Positions 14,619 to 15,675 of a stretch of DNA of 15,675 nucleotides are shown here, in pieces. The first letter of the stretch is position 1. The number at the start of each line of letters is the position of its first letter. The DNA is taken from positions 1-15,675 of the forward strand of contig WALD01000017.1 of NCBI GenBank assembly GCA_015523055.1, written 5' to 3'. The notes beneath the pieces are model-generated. The model did not search any database, was not told the DNA's origin, and saw only the letters and a program-made list of their open reading frames with translations. The stretch comes from Candidatus Altarchaeota archaeon. Its GTDB lineage: Archaea > Altiarchaeota > Altiarchaeia > IMC4 > QMZM01. The translations under genes and the position numbers were made by a program.

Positions 14619-15482
14619 ATGGCCTACATCAACAGATTAAAAGAATTGCTGAGCAATGCAGTAGAAAAAACCTGCGAGCCGAAGGTTGGTGTCGTATTCT
14701 CCGGTGGAATAGATTCCACCATAATCACCCTTCTTGCCTCAAAATTTTCGGAGGTTACTGCATATTCCTGTGGTATTGGGGGGTCTCCCGACCTCGAATA
14801 TGTAGATAAATGCAGAGATCTGAATTTTGATATCAAGGTTATAAACCTTGATCCCGAAAAAATTGAAGATTCCTTGAGCAGGATAATTCAGACAATCAAT
14901 GACCCTAACCCCGTAAAGGTTTCTGTTGAAATTCCTTTCTATTTTGCCTCAAAAAAAGCCAAGGAGGATGCCCTGTCTGTAGTTCTCTGCGGACAGGGAG
15001 GAGATGAGCTGTTCGGTGGTTATAACAGATACCTTGGTCCGCTTCCAGATTATGAAAGGGTAGGAAAAATGATGGAAAGGGATGTAGAAAACATATACGC
15101 GGAGCAGATCAACAAGGACGCTGCGGTCTGCAGAGCAAACGGCATAGAACTCCGTGTCCCATATATGGACGAGCGGTTTAAAAACCATGTTATGGCGATC
15201 CCTGTGGATTTGAAGATTCACGAGGTTAAGAATTCTAATGAATTTTCATGTATCGATGCTGTGGGTAATAAGAAATTCATCCGAAAATACCCCCTCCGGG
15301 AACTTGGACGTGAAATTGGGGTTCCAGATTTTATCCTGAACAGATCTAAAAAAGCCGCGCAGTACGGCTCAGGGACATGGAAAGTCCTTGATAGAATTGC
15401 AAGGCAGCGTGGATTTAAGGAGAAGGCAAGAAGAGCCGGAAGAACGGATTATGTCGGGATGTGGCTGGAGAGCATTCGATGA
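14619..15482 (+). CDS. Asparagine-synthetase-like ATP pyrophosphatase without glutaminase domain
   Basis: 287 aa, corresponding to only the synthetase half of AsnB. Seen: PP-loop FSGGIDS (27-33), which binds ATP pyrophosphate; CGQGGDELFGGYNRY (124-138); LRVPYMDERF (178-187); RKYPLRELG; and NRSKKAAQYGSG (241-252), a signature of archaeal AsnB-related proteins. There is no N-terminal Cys-nucleophile glutaminase domain, so ammonia must come from solution or a partner protein, or the enzyme adenylates a different acid. A G-run (GGGGGGG, about 14600) 15 nt before the ATG may be the ribosome site. It forms a two-gene unit with the preceding HdrB-GXGXG gene. Confidence 0.87.
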   Translation: MAYINRLKELLSNAVEKTCEPKVGVVFSGGIDSTIITLLASKFSEVTAYSCGIGGSPDLEYVDKCRDLNFDIKVINLDPEKIEDSLSRIIQTINDPNPVKVSVEIPFYFASKKAKEDALSVVLCGQGGDELFGGYNRYLGPLPDYERVGKMMERDVENIYAEQINKDAAVCRANGIELRVPYMDERFKNHVMAIPVDLKIHEVKNSNEFSCIDAVGNKKFIRKYPLRELGREIGVPDFILNRSKKAAQYGSGTWKVLDRIARQRGFKEKARRAGRTDYVGMWLESIR

Positions 15483-15574
15483 TTACAAATTTAGCACACT
15501 ACGGATTCTAATCCGTAGATGAATAATAAGCAAAGCTAAATTTGTAAGTTACATCCTCGCCTTTTAAGGCGAGG
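15483..15574 (+). repeat. Nested inverted repeats ending in an IS605-right-end-like hairpin
   Basis: A perfect 13-bp inverted repeat TTACAAATTTAGC (15483-15495) / GCTAAATTTGTAA (15535-15547) encloses a second perfect hairpin CTACGGATT/AATCCGTAG (15499-15507 / 15510-15518). Eight bases on is a third, CCTCGCCTT/AAGGCGAGG (15555-15563 / 15566-15574), followed by TTGTTTGATT. The third hairpin and its flank (TTACAT-CCTCGCC) resemble the right end of the tnpB relic (TTACAAG-CCTCGCC at 13371-13384). It may be a transposon-end remnant or an omega-RNA-like scaffold. It may also serve as terminator for the gene ending at 15482. Confidence 0.65.
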
Positions 15575-15586
15575 TTGTTTGATTTC

Positions 15587-15675
15587 CTATTTCAGTCCTC
15601 TGATTACATCTCTCGTTACAATTTCAAATTTTGGAACAGATGCAAGTAATGGCTTTAGATCACGACTCCATGTAT
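15587..15675 (-). CDS. C-terminal end of an unidentified protein (cut by window edge)
   Basis: The minus strand is open from the right edge to TAG at 15587-15589, giving 28 residues that end VPKFEIVTRDVIRGLK. I do not recognise it. The composition looks protein-like, but 28 codons are too few to be sure. It converges on the asparagine-synthetase-like gene, with the hairpins at 15483-15574 between the two stops. Confidence 0.4.
   Translation of the reverse strand, partial: TWSRDLKPLLASVPKFEIVTRDVIRGLK

Overview
The window is archaeal chromosome. It carries a Fe-S DNA primase large subunit (priL), ribosomal proteins S17e and L40e, a separately encoded N-terminal half of carbamoyl-phosphate synthase (as in several methanogens), an initiator tRNA-Met without encoded CCA, ATGA stop/start overlaps and several leaderless-looking starts. 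The lineage cannot be fixed from sequence alone. A euryarchaeal or methanogen-related host is a reasonable guess from the split carB and the HdrB-type protein. The DnaK/DnaJ/GrpE set is of the type archaea are known to have acquired from bacteria.

Layout. 1-5890 (minus strand) is a chaperone operon, grpE-dnaK-...-dnaJ, with dnaJ running off the left edge. Between dnaK and dnaJ sit an antitoxin, a PIN toxin and a DNA-methyltransferase-like gene, all joined to each other and to dnaJ by 4-bp ATGA overlaps. The dnaK-antitoxin gap holds debris: a stop-interrupted AbrB-like frame and a decayed second copy of the first 27 codons of the methyltransferase. The toxin-antitoxin cassette is therefore flanked by a direct repeat of the methyltransferase 5' end. 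5997-7066 holds priL, whose last codons overlap an antisense initiator tRNA. 7240-8655 is split carB. 8800-9795 is L40e plus an orphan Cas4-like nuclease. 9855-10963 (minus) is sppA-rps17e, with the S17e Shine-Dalgarno inside sppA. 11070-13004 (minus) is a BatA/VWA membrane protein. About 13020-13405 is an internally deleted IS605-type tnpB relic. 13442-13888 is a YdjM-like membrane protein. 13966-15482 is a two-gene unit, an HdrB-type CCG domain fused to a GXGXG domain followed by a glutaminase-less asparagine-synthetase-like enzyme. After it come nested hairpins that resemble an IS605 right end, then the 3' end of an unknown minus-strand gene.

Most notable: (1) the toxin-antitoxin/methyltransferase cassette inside the chaperone operon with a regenerated target gene; (2) the HdrB-GXGXG fusion paired with the asparagine-synthetase-like protein; (3) strong over-representation of GAATTC (37 sites counted by eye, about 5 expected), reminiscent of a highly iterated palindrome.
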